Assembly: GCA_037783545.1 (NCBI GenBank)
Contig: JBBELK010000460.1
Coordinates: 167,158-231,157, forward strand
Direction: 5' to 3'
DNA from: Henricia sp. BOLD:AAB3569
Taxonomy: Eukaryota; Echinodermata; Asteroidea; Spinulosida; Echinasteridae
Length of the DNA: 64,000 bases
Shown: positions 36,584-47,827 of the stretch, one piece after another
How the letters are laid out: each line of letters begins with the position of its first letter
Numbering within the stretch: the first letter of the stretch is position 1
Position numbers and translations under genes: made by a program
Notes under the pieces: model-generated
The model's database searches: none
What the model was told of the DNA's origin: nothing
Seen by the model: the letters and a program-made list of their open reading frames with translations, nothing else

Positions 36584-39208
36584 ATAAACTTTGAAATTTA
36601 TCTGCCATTTCCCGGCGAAAGTCTGTCAATTTTTTATGACAAGTGCGCAATATAGAGAGTTTAGGGCATGCAAAATTTGAAGTTCGTCGGAACATTTTTC
36701 GACCTCCAAATTTGCCGACGTTTGGACCACACTTTTACCAAATTGCCGAGCCAAACTGCGGTGCGTTAACGACAGTCCGAATGACTGAGCATGCGCACAA
36801 CTCAGGAGTACCCCAAAGAGGTGTGTACAGACAGCCACGGTTTGCGTGAGAGCAGTCAGGAAGCCTCAACCCAGTTTTTTCTAAACTTTGAAATTTCTCT
36901 GCCATTTCCCGGCGAAAGTCTGTCAATTTTTTATGACAAGTGCGCAATATAGAGAGTTTAGGGCATGCAAAATTTGAAGTTCGTCGGAACATTTTTCGAC
37001 CTCCAAATTTGCCGACGTTTGGACCACACTTTGACCAAATTGCCGAGCCAAACTGCGGTGCGTTAACGACAGTCCGAATGACTGAGCATGCGCACAACTC
37101 AGGAGTACCCCAAAGAGGTGTGTACAGACAGCCACGGTTTGCGTGAGAGCAGTCAGGAAGCCTCAACCCATTTTTTTCTAAACTTTGAAATTTCTCTGCC
37201 ATTTCCCGGCGAAAGTCTGTCAATTTTTTATGACAAGTGCGCAATATAGAGAGTTTAGGGCATGCAAAATTTGAAGTTCGTCGGAACATTTTTCGACCTC
37301 CAAATTTGCCGACGTTTGGACCACACTTTGACCAAATTGCCGAGCCAAACTGCGGTGCGTTAACGACAGTCCGAATGACTGAGCATGCGCACAACTCAGG
37401 AGTACCCCAAAGAGGTGTGTACAGACAGCCACGGTTTGCGTGAGAGCAGTCAGGAAGCCTCAACCCAGTTTTTTCTAAACTTTGAAATTTCTCTGCCATT
37501 TCCCGGCGAAAGTCTGTCAATTTGTTATGACAAGTGCGCAATATAGAGAGTTTAGGGCATGCAAAATTTGAAGTTCGTCGGAACATTTTTCGACCTCCAA
37601 ATTTGCCGACGTTTGGACCACACTTTGACCAAATTGCCGAGCCAAACTGCGGTGCGTTAACGACAGTCCGAATGACTGAGCATGCGCACAACTCAGGAGT
37701 ACCCCAAAGAGGTGTGTACAGACAGCCACGGTTTGCGTGAGAGCAGTCAGGAAGCCTCAACCCAGTTTTTTCTAAACTTTGAAATTTCTCTGCCATTTCC
37801 CGGCGAAAGTCTGTCAATTTGTTTATGACAAGTGCGCAATATAGAGAGTTTAGGGCATACAAAATTTGAAGTTCGTCGGAACATTTTTCGACCTCCAAAT
37901 TTGCCGACGTTTGGACCACACTTTGACCAAATTGCCGAGCCAAACTGCGGTGCGTTAACGAGAGTCCGAATGACTGAGCATGCGCACAACTCAGGAGTAC
38001 CCCAAAGAGGTGTGTACAGACAGCCACGGTTTGCGTGAGAGCAGTCAGGAAGCCTCAACCCAGTTTTTTCTAAACTTTGAAATTTCTCTGCCATTTCCCG
38101 GCGAAAGTCTGTCAATTTTTTATGACAAGTGCGCAATATAGAGAGTTTAGGGCATGCAAAATTTGAAGTTCGTCGGAACATTTTTCGACCTCCAAATTTG
38201 CCGACGTTTGGACCACACTTTGACCAAATTGCCGAGCCAAACTGCGGTGCGTTAACGACAGTCCGAATGACTGAGCATGCGCACAACTCAGGAGTACCCC
38301 AAAGAGGTGTGTACAGACAGCCACGGTTTGCGTGAGAGCAGTCAGGAAGCCTCAACCCAGTTTTTTCTAAACTTTGAAATTTCTCTGCCATTTCCCGGCG
38401 AAAGTCTGTCAATTTTTTATGACAAGTGCGCAATATAGAGAGTTTAGGGCATGCAAAATTTGAAGTTCGTCGGAACATTTTTCGACCTCCAAATTTGCCG
38501 ACGTTTGGACCACACTTTGACCAAATTGCCGAGCCAAACTGCGGTGCGTTAACGAGAGTCCGAATGACTGAGCATGCGCACAACTCAGGAGTACCCCAAA
38601 GAGGTGTGTACAGACAGCCACGGTTTGCGTGAGAGCAGTCAGGAAGCCTCAACCCAGTTTTTTCTAAACTTTGAAATTTCTCTGCCATTTCCCGGCGAAA
38701 GTCTGTCAATTTTTTATGACAAGTGCGCAATATAGAGAGTTTAGGGCATGCAAAATTTGAAGTTCGTCGGAAAATTTTTCGACCTCCAAATTTGCCGACG
38801 TTTGGACCACACTTTGACCAAATTGCCGAGCCAAACTGCGGTGCGTTAACGACAGTCCGAATGACTGAGCATGCGCACAACTCAGGAGTACCCCGAAGAG
38901 GTGTGTACAGACAGCCACGGTTTGCGTGAGAGCAGTCAGGAAGCCTCAACCCAGTTTTTTCTAAACTTTGAAATTTCTCTGCCATTTCCCGGCGAAAGTC
39001 TGTCAATTTTTTATGACAAGTGCGCAATATAGAGAGTTTAGGGCATGCAAAATTTGAAGTTCGTCGGAACATTTTTCGACCTCCAAATTTGCCGACGTTT
39101 GGACCACACTTTGACCAAATTGCCGAGCCAAACTGCGGTGCGTTAACGACAGTCCGAATGACTGAGCATGCGCACAACTCAGGAGTACCCCAAAGAGGTG
39201 TGTACAGA

Positions 39209-41883
39209 CAGCCACGGTTTGCGTAAGAGCAGTCAGGAAGCCTCAACCCAGTTTTTTCTAAACTTTGAAATTTCTCTGCCATTTCCCGGCGAAAGTCTGT
39301 CAATTTTTTATGACAAGTGCGCAATATAGAGAGTTTAGGGCATGCAAAATTTGAAGTTCGTCGGAACATTTTTCGACCTCAAAATTTGCCGAAGTTTGGA
39401 CCACACTTTGACCAAATTGCCGAGCCAAACTGCGGTGCGTTAACGACAGTCCGAATGACTGAGCATGCGCACAACTCAGGAGTACCCCAAAGAGGTGTGT
39501 ACAGACAGCCACGGTTTGCGTGAGAGCAGTCAGGAAGCCTCAACCCAGTTTTTTCTAAACTTTGAAATTTCTCTGCCATTTCCCGGCGAAAGTCTGTCAA
39601 TTTTGTATGACAAGTGCGCAATATAGAGAGTTTAGGGCATGCAAAATTTGAAGTTCGTCGGAACATTTTTCGACCTCCAAATTTGCCGACGTTTGGACCA
39701 CACTTTGACCAAATTGCCGAGCCAAACTGCGGTGCGTTAACGACAGTCCGAATGACTGAGCATGCGCACAACTCAGGAGTACCCCAAAGAGGTGTGTACA
39801 GACAGCCACGGTTTGCGTGAGAGCAGTCAAGAAGCCTCAACCCAGTTTTTTCTAAACTTTGAAATTTCTCTGCCATTTCCCGGCGAAAGTCTGTCAATTT
39901 TGTATGACAAGTGCGCAATATAGAGAGTTTAGGGCATGCAAAATTTGAAGTTCGTCGGAACATTTTTCGACCTCCAAATTTGCCGACGTTTGGACCACAC
40001 TTTGACCAAATTGCAGAGCCAAACTGCGGTGCGTTAACGACAGTCCGAATGACTGAGCATGCGCACAACTCAGGAGTACCCCAAAGAGGTGTGTACAGAC
40101 AGCCACGGTTTGCGTGAGAGCAGTCAGGAAGCCTCAACCCAGTTTTTGTCTAAACTTTGAAATTTCTCTGCCATTTCCCGGCGAAAGTCTGTCAATTTTT
40201 TATGACAAGTGCGCAATATAGAGAGTTTAGGGCATGCAAAATTTGAAGTTCGTCGGATCATTTTTCGACCTCCAAATTTGCCGACGTTTGGACCACACTT
40301 TGACCAAATTGCCGAGCCAAACTGCGGTGCGTTAACGACAGTCCGAATGACTGAGCATGCGCACAACTCAGGAGTACTCCAAAGAGGTGTGTACAGACAG
40401 CCACGGTTGGCGTGAGAGCAGTCAGGAAGCCTCAACCCAGTTTTTTCTAAACTTTGAAATTTCTCTGCCATTTCCCGGCGAAAGTCTGTCAATTTTTTAT
40501 GACAAGTGCGCAATATAGAGAGTTTAGGGCATGCAAAATTTGAAGTTCGTCGGAACATTTTTCGACCTCCAAATTTGCCGACGTTTGGACCACACTTTGA
40601 CCAAATTGCCGAGCCAAACTGCGGTGCGTTAACGACAGTCCGAATGACTGAGCATGCGCACAACTCAGGAGTACCCCAAAGAGGTGTGTACAGACAGCCA
40701 CGGTTTGCGTGAGAGCAGTCAAGAAGCCTCAACCCAGTTTTTTCTAAACTTTGAAATTTCTCTGCCATTTCCCGGCGAAAGTCTGTCAATTTTGTATGAC
40801 AAGTGCGCAATATAGAGAGTTTAGGGCATGCAAAATTTGAAGTTCGTCGGAACATTTTTCGACCTCCAAATTTGCCGACGTTTGGACCACACTTTGACCA
40901 AATTGCCGAGCCAAACTGCGGTGCGTTAACGACAGTCCGAATGACTGAGCATGCGCACAACTCAGGAGTACCCCAAAGAGGTGTGTACAGACAGCCACGG
41001 TTTGCGTGAGAGCAGTCAGGAAGCCTCAACCCAGTTTTTTTCTAAACTTTGAAATTTCTCTGCCATTTCCCGGCGAAAGTCTGTCAATTTTTTATGACAA
41101 GTGCGCAATATAGAGAGTTTAGGGCATGCAAAATTTGAAGTTCGTCGGAACATTTTTCGACCTCAAAATTTGCCGAAGTTTGGACCACACTTTGACCAAA
41201 TTGCCGAGCCAAACTGCGGTGCGTTAACGACAGTCCGAATGACTGAGCATGCGCACAACTCAGGAGTATCCCAAAGAGGTGTGTACAGACAGCCACGGTT
41301 TGCGTGAGAGCAGTCAGGAAGCCTCAACCCAGTTTTTTCTAAACTTTGAAATTTCTCTGCCATTTCCCGGCGAAAGTCTGTCAATTTTTTATGACAAGTG
41401 CGCAATATAGAGAGTTTAGGGCATGCAAAATTTGAAGTTCGTCGGAACATTTTTCGACCTCCAAATTTGCCGACGTTTGGACCACACTTTGACCAAATTG
41501 CCGAGCCAAACTGCGGTGCGTTAACGACAGTCCGAATGACTGAGCATGCGCACAACTCAGGAGTACCCCAAAGAGGTGTGTACAGACAGCCACGGTTTGC
41601 GTGAGAGCAGTCAAGAAGCCTCAACCCAGTTTTTTCTAAACTTTGAAATTTCTCTGCCATTTCCCGGCGAAAGTCTGTCAATTTTGTATGACAAGTGCGC
41701 AATATAGAGAGTTTAGGGCATGCAAAATTTGAAGTTCGTCGGAACATTTTTCGACCTCCAAATTTGCCGACGTTTGGACCACACTTTGACCAAATTGCCG
41801 AGCCAAACTGCGGTGCGTTAACGACAGTCCGAATGACTGAGCATGCGCACAACTCAGGAGTACCCCAAAGAGGTGTGTACAGA
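39209..41883 (+). repeat. 3-unit higher-order repeat, three copies
   Basis: Copies start at 39209, 40100 and 40992 (891-892 bp apart). The third unit of each begins with gtcaagaagcc and has gtatgac. The first unit of copies 1 and 3 has ctcaaaatttgccgaagttt. In copy 2 that unit instead has ggatcattt and agtactcc, and the next unit begins with cggttggcg. The middle copy has therefore diverged or been overwritten. Confidence 0.8.
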
Positions 41884-44555
41884 CAGCCACGGTTTGCGTG
41901 AGAGCAGTCAGGAAGCCTCAACCTAGTTTTTTCTAAACTTTGAAATTTCTCTGCCATTTCCCGGCGAAAGTCTGTCAATTTTCTATGACAAGTGCGCAAT
42001 ATAGAGAGTTTAGGGCATGCAAAATTTGAAGTTCGTCGGAACATTTTTCGACCTCCAAATTTGCCGACGTTTGGACCACACTTTGACCAAATTGCCGAGC
42101 CAAACTGCGGTGCGTTAACGACAGTCCGAATGACTGAGCATGCGCACAACTCAGGAGTACCCCAAAGAGGTGTGTACAGACAGCCACGGTTGGCGTGAGA
42201 GCAGTCAGGAAGCCTCAACCCAGTTTTTTCTAAACTTTGAAATTTCTCTGCCATTTCCAGGCGAAAGTCTGTCAATTTTGTATGACAAGTGCGCAATATA
42301 GAGAGTTTAGGGCATGCAAAATTTGAAGTTCGTCGGAACATTTTTCGACCTCCAAATTTGCCGACGTTTGGACCACACTTTGACCAAATTGCCGAGCCAA
42401 ACTGCGGTGCGTTAACGACAGTCCGAATGACTGAGCATGCGCACAACTCAGGAGTACCCCAAAGAGGTGTGTACAGACAGCCACGGTTTGCGTGAGAGCA
42501 GTCAGGAAGCCTCAACCCAGTTTCTTCTAAACTTTGAAATTTCTCTGCCATTTCCCGGCGAAAGTCTGTCAATTTTTTATGACAAGTGCGCAATATAGAG
42601 AGTTTAGGGCATGCAAAATTTGAAGTTCGTCGGAACATTTTTCGACCTCCAATTTTGCCGACGTTTGGACCACACTTTGACCAAATTGCCGAGCCAAACT
42701 GCGGTGCGTTAACGACAGTCCGAATGACTGAGCATGCGCACAACTCAGGAGTACCCCAAAGAGGTGTGTACAGACAGCCACGGTTTGCGTGAGAGCAGTC
42801 AGGAAGCCTCAACCCAGTTTTTTCTAAACTTTGAAATTTCTCTGCCATTTCCCGGCGAAAGTCTATCAATTTTTTATGACAAGTGCGCAATATAGAGAGT
42901 TTAGGGAATGCAAAATTTGAAGTTCGTCGGAACATTTTTCGACCTCCAAATTTGCCGACGTTTGGACCACACTTTGACCAAATTGCCGAGCCAAACTGCG
43001 GTGCGTTAACGACAGTCCGAATGACTGAGCATGCGCACAACTCAGGAGTACCCCAAAGAGGTGTGTACAGACAGCCACGGTTTGCGTGAGAGCAGTCAGG
43101 AAGCCTCAACCCAGTTTTTTTCAAACTTTGAAATATCTCTGCCATTTCTTGGCGAAAGTCTGTCAATTTTGTATGACAAGTGCGCAATATAGAGAGTTTA
43201 GGGCATGCAAAAGTTGAAGTTCGTCGGAACATTTTTCGACCTCCAAATTTGCCGACGTTTGGACCACACTTTGACCAAATTGCCGAGCCAAACTGCGGTG
43301 CGTTAACGACAGTCCGAATGACTGAGCATGCGCACAACTCAGGAGTACCCCAAAGAGGTGTGTACAGACAGCCACGGTTTGCGTGAGAGCAGTCAGGAAG
43401 CCTCAACCTAGTTTTTTCTAAACTTTGAAATTTCTCTGCCATTTCCCGGCGAAAGTCTGTCAATTTTCTATGACAAGTGCGCAATATAGAGAGTTTAGGG
43501 CATGCAAAATTTGAAGTTCGTCGGAACATTTTTCGACCTCCAAATTTGCCGACGTTTGGACCACACTTTGACCAAATTGCCGAGCCAAACTGCGGTGCGT
43601 TAACGACAGTCCGAATGACTGAGCATGCGCACAACTCAGGAGTACCCCAAAGAGGTGTGTACAGACAGCCACGGTTGGCGTGAGAGCAGTCAGGAAGCCT
43701 CAACCCAGTTTTTTCTAAACTTTGAAATTTCTCTGCCATTTCCCGGCGAAAGTCTGTCAATTTTGTATGACAAGTGCGCAATATAGAGAGTTTAGGGCAT
43801 GCAAAATTTGAAGTTCGTCGGAACATTTTTCGACCTCCAAATTTGCCGACGTTTGGACCACACTTTGACCAAATTGCCGAGCCAAACTGCGGTGCGTTAA
43901 CGACAGTCCGAATGACTGAGCATGCGCACAACTCAGGAGTACCCAAAGAGGTGTGTACAGACAGCCACGGTTTGCGTGAGAGCAGTCAGGAAGCCTCAAC
44001 CCAGTTTCTTCTAAACTTTGAAATTGCTCTGCCATTTCCCGGCGAAAGTCTATCAATTTTTTATGACAAGTGCGCAATATAGAGAGTTTAGGGAATGCAA
44101 AATTTGAAGTTCGTCGGAACATTTTTCGACCTCCAAATTTGCCGACGTTTGGACCACACTTTGACCAAATTGCCGAGCCAAACTGCGGTGCGTTAACGAC
44201 AGTCCGAATGACTGAGCATGCGCACAACTCAGGAGTACCCCAAAGAGGTGTGTACAGACAGCCACGGTTTGCGTGAGAGCAGTCAGGAAGCCTCAACCCA
44301 GTTTTTTTCAAACTTTGAAATATCTCTGCCATTTCTTGGCGAAAGTCTGTCAATTTTTTATGACAAGTGCGCAATATAGAGAGTTTAGGGCATGCAAAAT
44401 TTGAAGTTCGTCGGAACATTTTTCGACCTCCAAATTTGCCGACGTTTGGACCACACTTTGACCAAATTGCCGAGCCAAACTGCGGTGCGTTAACGACAGT
44501 CCGAATGACTGAGCATGCGCACAACTCAGGAGTACCCCAAAGAGGTGTGTACAGA
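41884..44555 (+). repeat. 5-unit block followed by its 4-unit deletion derivative
   Basis: Copy 1 (41884-43368) has these units: caacctag with ctatgac; gtatgac; tttcttctaa with ccaattttgcc; gtctatcaat with gggaatgc; tttttttcaaac with aaatatctc and ttcttggcg. Copy 2 (43369-44555) repeats this order, but units three and four are replaced by one hybrid unit (43962-44258). Unit one of copy 2 starts exactly 1,485 bp (5 x 297) after unit one of copy 1. Confidence 0.8.
43962..44258 (+). repeat. Hybrid unit at an unequal-exchange junction
   Basis: The front carries tttcttctaa, as in the third unit of the block on its left (42478 onward). The rear carries gtctatcaat and gggaatgc, as in the fourth unit (42775 onward), whose own front has the normal T-tract. 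The junction falls in the roughly 40 bases between about 44010 and 44052. This is what loss of exactly one unit by unequal crossover or intra-strand recombination would leave. It also has a private aaattgctct change. Confidence 0.8.
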
Positions 44556-45446
44556 CAGCCACGGTTTGCGTGAGAGCAGTCAGGAAGCCTCAACCCAGTT
44601 TTTTCTAAACTTTGAAATTTCTCTGCCATTTCCCGGCGAAAGTCTGTCAATTTTGTATGACAAGTGCGCAATATAGAGAGTTTAGGGCATGCAAAATTTG
44701 AAGTTCGTCGGAACATTTTTCCACCTCCAAATTTGCCGACGTTTGGACCACACTTTGACCAAATTGCCAAGCCAAACTGCGGTGCGTCAACAACAGTCCG
44801 AATGACTGAGCATGCGCACAACTCAGGAGTACCCCAAAGAGGTGTGTACAGACAGCCACGGTTTGCGTGAGAGCAGTCAGGAAGCCTCAACCCAGTTTTT
44901 TCTAAACTTTGAAATTTCTCTGCCATTTCCCGGCGAAAGTCTGTCAATTTGTTATGACAAGTGCGCAATATAGAGAGTTTAGGGCATGCAAAATTTGAAG
45001 TTCGTCGGAACATTTTTCGACCTCCAAATTTGCCGACGTTTGGACCACACTTTGACCAAATTGCCGAGCCAAACTGCGGTGCGTTAACGACAGTCCGAAT
45101 GACTGAGCATGCGCACAACTCAGGAGTACCCCAAAGAGGTATGTACAGACAGCCACGGTTTGCGTGAGAGCAGTCAGGAAGCCTCAACCCAGTTTTTTCT
45201 AAACTTTGAAATTTCTCTGCCATTTCCCGGCGAAAGTCTGTCAATTTTTTATGACAAGTGCGCAATATAGAGAGTTTAGGGCATGCAAAATTTGAAGTTC
45301 GTCGGAACATTTCTCGACCTCCAAATTTGCCGACGTTTGGACCACACTTTGACCAAATTGCCGAGCCAAACTGCGGTGCGTTAACGACAGTCCGAATGAC
45401 TGAGCATGCGCACAACTCAGGAGTACCCCAAAGAGGTGTGTACAGA

Positions 45447-47231
45447 CAGCCACGGTTTGCGTGAGAGCAGTCAGGAAGCCTCAACCCAGTTTTTTCTAAA
45501 CTTTGAAATTTCTCTGCCATTTCCCGGCGAAAGTCTGTCAATTTTTGTATGACAAGTGCGCAATATAGAGAGTTTAGGGAATGCAAAATTTGAAGTTCGT
45601 CGGAACATTTTTCGACCTCCAAATTTGCCGACGTTTGGACCACACTTTGACCAAATTGCCGAGCCAAACTGCGGTGCGTCAACGACAGTCCGAATGACTG
45701 AGCATGCGCACAACTCAGGAGTACCCCAAAGAGGTGTGTACAGACAGCCACGGTTTGCGTGAGAGCAGTCAGGAAGCCTCAACCCATTTTTTTCTAAACT
45801 TTGAAATTTCTCTGCCATTTCCCGGCGAAAGTCTGTCAATTTTTTATGACAAGTGCGCAATATAGAGAGTTTAGGGCATGCAAAATTTGAAGTTCGTCGG
45901 AACATTTTTCGACCTCCAAATTTGCCGACGTTTGGACCACACTTTGACCAAATTGCCGAGCCAAACTGCGGTGCGTTAACGACAGTCCGACTGACTGAGC
46001 ATGCGCACAACTCAGGAGTACCCCAAAGAGGTGTGTACAGACAGCCACGGTTTGCGTGAGAGCAGTCAGGAAGCCTCAACCCAGTTTTTTCTAAACTTTG
46101 AAATTTCTCTGCCATTTCCCGGCGAAAGTCTGTCAATTTTTTATGACAAGTGCGCAATATAGAGAGTTTAGGGCATGCAAAATTTGAAGTTCGTCGGAAC
46201 ATTTGTCGACCTCCAAATTTGCCGACGTTTGGACCACACTTTGACCAAATTGCCGAGCCAAACTGCGGTGCGTTAACGACAGTCCGAATGACTGAGCATG
46301 CGCACAACTCAGGAGTACCCCAAAGAGGTGTGTACAGACAGCCACGGTTTGCGTGAGAGCAGTCAGGAAGCCTCAACCCAGTTTTTTTCTAAACTTTGAA
46401 ATTTCTCTGCCATTTCCCGGCGAAAGTCTGTCAATTTTTTTATGACAAGTGCGCAATATAGAGAGTTTAGGGAATGCAAAATTTGAAGTTCGTCGGAACA
46501 TTTTTCGACCTCCAAATTTGCCGACGTTTGGACCACACTTTGACCAAATTGCCGAGCCAAACTGCGGTGCGTCAACGACAGTCCGAATGACTGAGCATGC
46601 GCACAACTCAGGAGTACCCCAAAGAGGTGTGTACAGACAGCCACGGTTTGCGTGAGAGCAGTCAGGAAGCCTCAACCCATTTTTTTCTAAACTTTGAAAT
46701 TTCTCTGCCATTTCCCGGCGAAAGTCTGTCAATTTTTTATGACAAGTGCGCAATATAGAGAGTTTAGGGCATGCAAAATTTGAAGTTCGTCGGAACATTT
46801 TTCGACCTCCAAATTTGCCGACGTTTGGACCACACTTTGACCAAATTGCCGAGCCAAACTGCGGTGCGTTAACGACAGTCCGACTGACTGAGCATGCGCA
46901 CAACTCAGGAGTATCCCAAAGAGGTGTGTACAGACAGCCACGGTTTGCGTGAGAGCAGTCAGGAAGCCTCAACCCAGTTTTTTCTAAACTTTGAAATTTC
47001 TCTGCCATTTCCCGGCGAAAGTCTGTCAATTTTTTATGACAAGTGCGCAATATAGAGAGTTTAGGGCATGCAAAATTTGAAGTTCGTCGGAACATTTGTC
47101 GACCTCCAAATTTGCCGACGTTTGGACCACACTTTGACCAAATTGCCGAGCCAAACTGCGGTGCGTTAACGACAGTCCGAATGACTGAGCATGCGCACAA
47201 CTCAGGAGTACCCCAAAGAGGTATGTACAGA
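45447..47231 (+). repeat. 3-unit higher-order repeat, two copies (45447-46338, 46339-47231)
   Basis: The order is: gggaatgcaaaa with gcgtcaac; cccatttttttc with gtccgactgac; catttgtcgac. The second copy adds gagtatccc at about 46911 and gaggtatg at about 47220, and its first unit has a longer T-tract. Confidence 0.85.
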
Positions 47232-47827
47232 CAGCCACGGTTTGCGTGAGAGCAGTCAGGAAGCCTCAACCCAGTTTTTTCTAAACTTTGAAATTTCTCT
47301 GCCATTTCCCGGCGAAAGTCTGTCAATTTTTTATGACAAGTGCGCAATATAGAGAGTTTAGGGCATGCAAAATTTGAAGTTCGTCGGAACATTTTTCGAC
47401 CTCCAAATTTGCCGACGTTTGGACCACACTTTGACCAAATTGCCGAGCCAAACTGCGGTGCGTTAACGACAGTCCGAATGACTGAGCATGCGCACAACTC
47501 AGGAGTACCCCAAAGAGGTGTGTACAGACAGCCACGGTTTGCGTGAGAGCAGTCAGGAAGCCTCAACCCAGTTTTTTTCTAAACTTTGAAATTTCTCTGC
47601 CATTTCCCGGCGAAAGTCTGTCAATTTTTTTATGACAAGTGCGCAATATAGAGAGTTTAGGGCATGCAAAATTTGAAGTTCGTCGGAACATTTTTCGACC
47701 TCCAAATTTGCCGACGTTTGGACCACACTTTGACCAAATTGCCGAGCCAAACTGCGGTGCGTTAACGACAGTCCGAATGACTGAGCATGCGCACAACTCA
47801 GGAGTACCCCAAAGAGGTGTGTACAGA

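Larger units (their letters stand above)
15157..39208 (+). repeat. Variant domain 2 (ccccgaag, gatagttt and ggaagtttt units)
   Basis: About 81 units. The ccccgaagagg variant appears first in the unit at 15157 and last in the one at 38615. The gatagttt and ggaagttttttcg variants occur only between about 22 and 36 kb. The ggaaaattt variant, shared with domain 1, is now usually linked to ccgggcg and ccccgaag, and it is not seen again right of about 38.8 kb. The domain holds a recurring 5-unit repeat, a tandem 4-unit repeat and a 2.6-kb internal duplication. Confidence 0.75.
39209..47231 (+). repeat. Variant domain 3 (3- to 5-unit repeats)
   Basis: About 27 units. The ggaaaattt, ccccgaag and gatagttt variants of domain 2 are absent. 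New marks appear: ctcaaaatttgccgaag, gtcaagaagcc, caacctag, gtctatcaat, gggaatgcaaaa, atttcttggcg, tgcgtcaac and catttgtcgac. Repeats are short and change every 2-3 kb. Confidence 0.75.

Noticed and set aside
36535..36842. Array edge or insertion at the irregular region near 36.2-36.6 kb
   Set aside because: Apart from a 23-bp deletion and a T-tract gain of 3 bp, the units on both sides are normal and in phase, so no foreign sequence is inserted.
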